Source: RUG11788 sp964578175
Lineage (GTDB): Bacteria > Bacillota_I > Bacilli_A > RF39 > UBA660
Direction of reading: 5' to 3'
NCBI GenBank assembly: GCA_964578175.1
Contig: CAZOBH010000006.1
Coordinates: 1 to 54,530, forward strand
Length of the DNA stretch: 54,530 nucleotides
The first letter of the stretch is position 1, and each line of letters opens with the position of its first letter. Shown piece after piece: positions 52,439 through 54,530 of this stretch. The notes under the pieces are model-generated. The model ran no database searches, was not told the DNA's origin, and worked only from the letters and a program-made list of their open reading frames with translations. Position numbers and translations under genes: made by a program.

Positions 52439-53035
52439 ATGAGAGAAATTAAAATTCCAGCAGATTTTACTTTTGAACAAATGGTTGAAAAATTAAAAGA
52501 AAGTGGTCCGGGGTGTTATGCTCATTTTAATGGAGTAGATATTCATTCTGATAATATAACACTTGATAGTGCTGCAATGACTTTATCTGGATTTAATTAT
52601 TCAGATTTTAAAAAAATAATGAGTGAATTAGATTCGATAAAAGGTCACGAAGTAGAAGTAATTGATAATCTTTCTAAAATGGCAGAAAAAGTAGTTATAC
52701 CTGAAAAATTAGAAATGTTTAAAACTGATTTAAAAGATATAGTTATGGATGACCCATTTAATGCTATTATTTCTAAAAAGGCATTAGATATTATTGCTGT
52801 ATTAAATGATGATTTGAATAGTGGTGTTGAAGCATTTAATAGCGACTCTTTTTCTAAAAATAGAGTTGCAAGTTCTGTTATTAGGAGTTTGGTTTTAGAT
52901 TATTCTATTAATGGAGCAGATTTCTATGAAATTACAACTTCACAAGAATTAACTGATTATGAAAAAAAGAAAATAGATAGTTTAAGAGATAATAATAAAT
53001 TATTAGGAGGAGAAAATGAAGGAAAGAGGATTTGA
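52439..53035 (+). CDS. Unknown protein, 198 aa, overlapping dut
   Basis: Soluble and acidic: IPADFTFEQMVEKLKESGPGCYAHFNG at the start, helical afterwards. GGGAGG binding site. Its last 20 bases overlap the dut start, and it ends in TGA, rare here. Translational coupling suggests linked expression with dUTPase, but no nucleotide-related motif is visible. Confidence 0.78.
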   Translation: MREIKIPADFTFEQMVEKLKESGPGCYAHFNGVDIHSDNITLDSAAMTLSGFNYSDFKKIMSELDSIKGHEVEVIDNLSKMAEKVVIPEKLEMFKTDLKDIVMDDPFNAIISKKALDIIAVLNDDLNSGVEAFNSDSFSKNRVASSVIRSLVLDYSINGADFYEITTSQELTDYEKKKIDSLRDNNKLLGGENEGKRI

Positions 53036-53471
53036 AATAGCTAAAGGATATGAAGATAAGGATATACATATTCCTGAAAGAAAAACAGCTCATTCTGCAG
53101 GATATGATGTAGAAGCAGCTGAAGATATAACTATTCCTATGTATAAACCCGGAATTAAACCTACTTTAATTCCAACTGGATTAAAAGCATATTGTATGGA
53201 AGATGAGTGCTACTTATTACTTAATAGAAGTAGTGGACCTAAAAAAGGATTTTTAATGGCTAATAGTGTTGGTTTAATTGATAGTGATTACTATGGTAAT
53301 GAAGATAATGATGGACATTTTTATTTTTCTTATTTTAACTGTAGTGATCATGATATAGAAGTTAAAAAAGGAGATATTATTGGTCAAGTAGTATTTATGA
53401 AATACTTGGTTTGTGATGGAGACAATGCAACTGGAGTACGTAAGGGTGGATTTGGATCAACTGATAAATAA
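53016..53471 (+). CDS. dut: dUTPase (trimeric type)
   Basis: 151 residues. Hydrolyses dUTP to dUMP and PPi. All five motifs are present: I AGYDVEAAED, II NRSSGPKKG, III NSVGLIDSDYYGN, IV KGDIIGQVVF and V RKGGFGSTDK. AGGAGGAG binding site. It lies close to the nrdD gene, so deoxynucleotide functions are grouped. Confidence 0.95.
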   Translation: MKERGFEIAKGYEDKDIHIPERKTAHSAGYDVEAAEDITIPMYKPGIKPTLIPTGLKAYCMEDECYLLLNRSSGPKKGFLMANSVGLIDSDYYGNEDNDGHFYFSYFNCSDHDIEVKKGDIIGQVVFMKYLVCDGDNATGVRKGGFGSTDK

Positions 53472-53506
53472 AAGAATCACTTGTATAAAATAGTGATTCT
53501 TTTTCC
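53471..53506. terminator. Bidirectional terminator
   Basis: AAAGAATCACT (53471-53481) pairs with AGTGATTCTTT (53492-53502). It serves dut and the convergent Crp/Fnr gene, whose stop codon it contains. Confidence 0.85.
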
Positions 53507-54109
53507 TTTTATTTCTATTAATCCTTCTTCTTTCATATATGATAATTCACGAGATAAAGCACTTCTATCTGTTGCTAAATATAAAGCTAGATCATTATAA
53601 GTAGAAGGTATATAAATATTTCTTGAATGATTCTTTCCATATTCAATATTAAAATATTCTAGTAATTTGTTTCTTATTGTTTTTTTTGAAAGTATTCTTA
53701 TTCTTTCGTTTTTTTCTTTTACTCTTTCATTTACTATATCAAATATATTCATTAAGAATGTATTAAAATATCTATAATTTGTATTCTCATAGTTAAATAA
53801 ACGATCATAGTCAATTATAATAACCTCATTATCTTCAGTTGCTATTATTTCATGATCATAATTGTCAATAGATGACAATATTGATCCGAAAATTGAACCT
53901 TTTTCTAATTCTTCAATTTTATTCTTTTCACCGTTGTAATTTATACGAATTATTTCAGCATAACCACTTGAAATAATGCCAATTATATTGTCAAATTTAA
54001 TTGTCGATAACATAGTTTGACCTTTTTTATATTTGTAAATATGAACTTCTAATAACTGTAAAATTTTTTTTCTTTCTTTTTCAGAAATGCCTAAAAATGG
54101 GTCTTTCAC
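53477..54109 (-). CDS. Crp/Fnr family regulator lacking cysteine
   Basis: 210 residues. A cyclic-nucleotide-binding-type beta barrel (about 15-115; GIISSGYAEIIRIN, ELEKGSIFGSI), a dimer helix and a C-terminal HTH with the recognition region NDLALYLATDRSALSRELSYMKEEGLI. There is no Cys anywhere, so it cannot hold an Fe-S cluster as FNR does. The cAMP-binding Arg/Ser signature is also absent. I prefer the GTG at 54109, 6 bases after AGGTGATGAAT; the ATG at 54115 directly abuts AGGTG. Its promoter -35 overlaps the palindrome at 54145, suggesting autoregulation. Ends in TGA. Confidence 0.85.
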   Translation of the reverse strand: MKDPFLGISEKERKKILQLLEVHIYKYKKGQTMLSTIKFDNIIGIISSGYAEIIRINYNGEKNKIEELEKGSIFGSILSSIDNYDHEIIATEDNEVIIIDYDRLFNYENTNYRYFNTFLMNIFDIVNERVKEKNERIRILSKKTIRNKLLEYFNIEYGKNHSRNIYIPSTYNDLALYLATDRSALSRELSYMKEEGLIEIKGKRITILYK

Positions 54110-54126
54110 ATTCATCACCTAAAAAA

Positions 54127-54155
54127 ATTTTAACATAAGATGTAAAATGTTGCAA
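54127..54155 (-). promoter_or_regulatory. Promoter of the Crp/Fnr gene
   Basis: On the minus strand: TTGCAA (54150-54155), 17 bases, TAAAAT (54127-54132). The -35 lies inside the palindromic operator. Confidence 0.6.
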
Positions 54156-54166
54156 ATGCAACATTT
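54145..54166. promoter_or_regulatory. Palindromic operator between the Crp/Fnr gene and nrdD
   Basis: AAATGTTGCA and TGCAACATTT are perfect 10-base arms separated by AA. The size and symmetry fit a Crp/Fnr dimer site. The centre is about 42 bases before the predicted nrdD transcript start, the class II activator position, and it covers the -35 of the regulator's own promoter. Confidence 0.75.
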
Positions 54167-54185
54167 ATTTTTATTTTTGATGTGC

Positions 54186-54191
54186 TATACT
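54186..54191 (+). promoter_or_regulatory. nrdD -10 box
   Basis: TATACT with no good -35 (ATTTAT at 54163-54168), as expected for an activator-dependent promoter with the operator just upstream. Confidence 0.55.
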
Positions 54192-54226
54192 CAATTCGTA
54201 ATAGAAAAAATTGGAGGTAGTCATTT

Positions 54227-54530
54227 ATGAAAATAATTAAGAGGGATGGGCATGTAGTTGACTATATGCCAGAGAAAATTGAGAATGCTATTCAAAAAGC
54301 AAACTTAGAAGTACTTGAAGAAGATAGAGTCTCAGATGTACAAATTAAAAATATAATCAAATATATTGAAAATTTGCACAAAAAAAGAATGTTAGTTGAA
54401 GATATTCAAGACATAATCGAAATGAGATTAATGTCACTTGGAAAATACGCTTTAGCTAAACAATATATTACTTACAGATATACTAGAGAATTAGTAAGAA
54501 AAAGTAATACTACAGATTTAACTATTAAAG
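54227..54530 (+). CDS. nrdD: Anaerobic ribonucleoside-triphosphate reductase, N-terminal part (3' end outside window)
   Basis: 101 codons to the window edge. KIIKRDGHVVDYMPEKIENAI to QYITYRYTRELVRK is an ATP-cone, the allosteric nucleotide-binding module at the start of RNRs. The ATP-cone alone also occurs in class I/II enzymes and NrdR; the length of the continuing frame and the Crp/Fnr-type control favour NrdD. TTGGAGG binding site. It would reduce NTPs to dNTPs without oxygen. Confidence 0.75.
   Translation, partial: MKIIKRDGHVVDYMPEKIENAIQKANLEVLEEDRVSDVQIKNIIKYIENLHKKRMLVEDIQDIIEMRLMSLGKYALAKQYITYRYTRELVRKSNTTDLTIK

Noticed and set aside
53477..54109. Identification of the Crp/Fnr protein as oxygen-sensing FNR
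   Set aside because: The protein has no cysteine, so it cannot hold an iron-sulfur cluster.

Overview
The window is 54.5 kb of very AT-rich DNA with compact genes, strong AGGAGG/AGGTGA ribosome binding sites, TTGACA/TATAAT-type promoters and intrinsic terminators after most transcription units. Gene content (teichoic acid synthesis, D-alanylation, LicD, YfhO, Lon, UppP, a CxxC-type L33, EF-P, dUTPase, anaerobic RNR) points to a Gram-positive, probably anaerobic, gut-type member of the Bacillota (Bacilli, possibly the RF39/Erysipelotrichia neighbourhood). The taxon is an inference from style and content. Translation is standard: TGG encodes Trp and TGA is a rare but real stop.

Layout. 1-2.2 kb: a divergent pair, a membrane protein with an SGNH-like head (minus, cut by the window edge) and a VanX-like D-Ala-D-Ala dipeptidase, then an unknown gene. 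2.3-9.7 kb: teichoic acid polymer genes (a three-domain 1096-aa transferase, two TagF/TagB-like transferases, TagD, an acyltransferase). 9.65-12.5 kb: an operon (M20 peptidase, GNAT, orphan B3/B4 tRNA-editing-like protein) behind a 325-nt leader with three tiny ORFs, two of them Arg-rich, a terminator and competing hairpins. 12.6-17.9 kb: an unknown gene and a dltACBD operon. 18-22.5 kb: lon, an unknown gene, uppP, a DUF192 gene and a Flp-type pilin. 22.5-24.5 kb: a drug-exporter-like ABC transporter behind a leader-peptide attenuator. 24.5-27.3 kb: tRNA-Lys and tRNA-Ser, a 49-bp pilin-gene remnant, a YgjV-GNAT fusion and two membrane proteins. 27.4-34.1 kb: two giant type IV prepilin-like genes, identical over about 1.67 kb at their 5' ends and entirely different at their 3' ends, plus a membrane protein. 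34.2-46 kb: Ca2+ P-type ATPase, glyA, two membrane-anchored wall-hydrolase proteins sharing a VirB2-like N-terminus, deoD, rpmG, efp, an SDR, a methionine-gamma-lyase-like enzyme, tRNA-Arg and a Cys-rich surface protein. 46-54.5 kb: HNH-like protein, phosphoesterase, LicD, a YfhO-GtrA fusion, unknown genes, dut, and a Crp/Fnr regulator divergent from nrdD around a palindromic operator.

Together the genes are dominated by the cell envelope: making, alanylating and decorating teichoic acids, recycling the lipid carrier, cutting peptidoglycan, and displaying large pilin-like proteins. The most unusual items are (i) two probable ribosome-mediated attenuators, (ii) the constant-head/variable-tail prepilin pair with a remnant next to a tRNA, and (iii) a modular family in which a two-helix VirB2-like anchor and Lys/Glu linker carry exchangeable wall-enzyme heads. 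No transposase, integrase or CRISPR array was seen.
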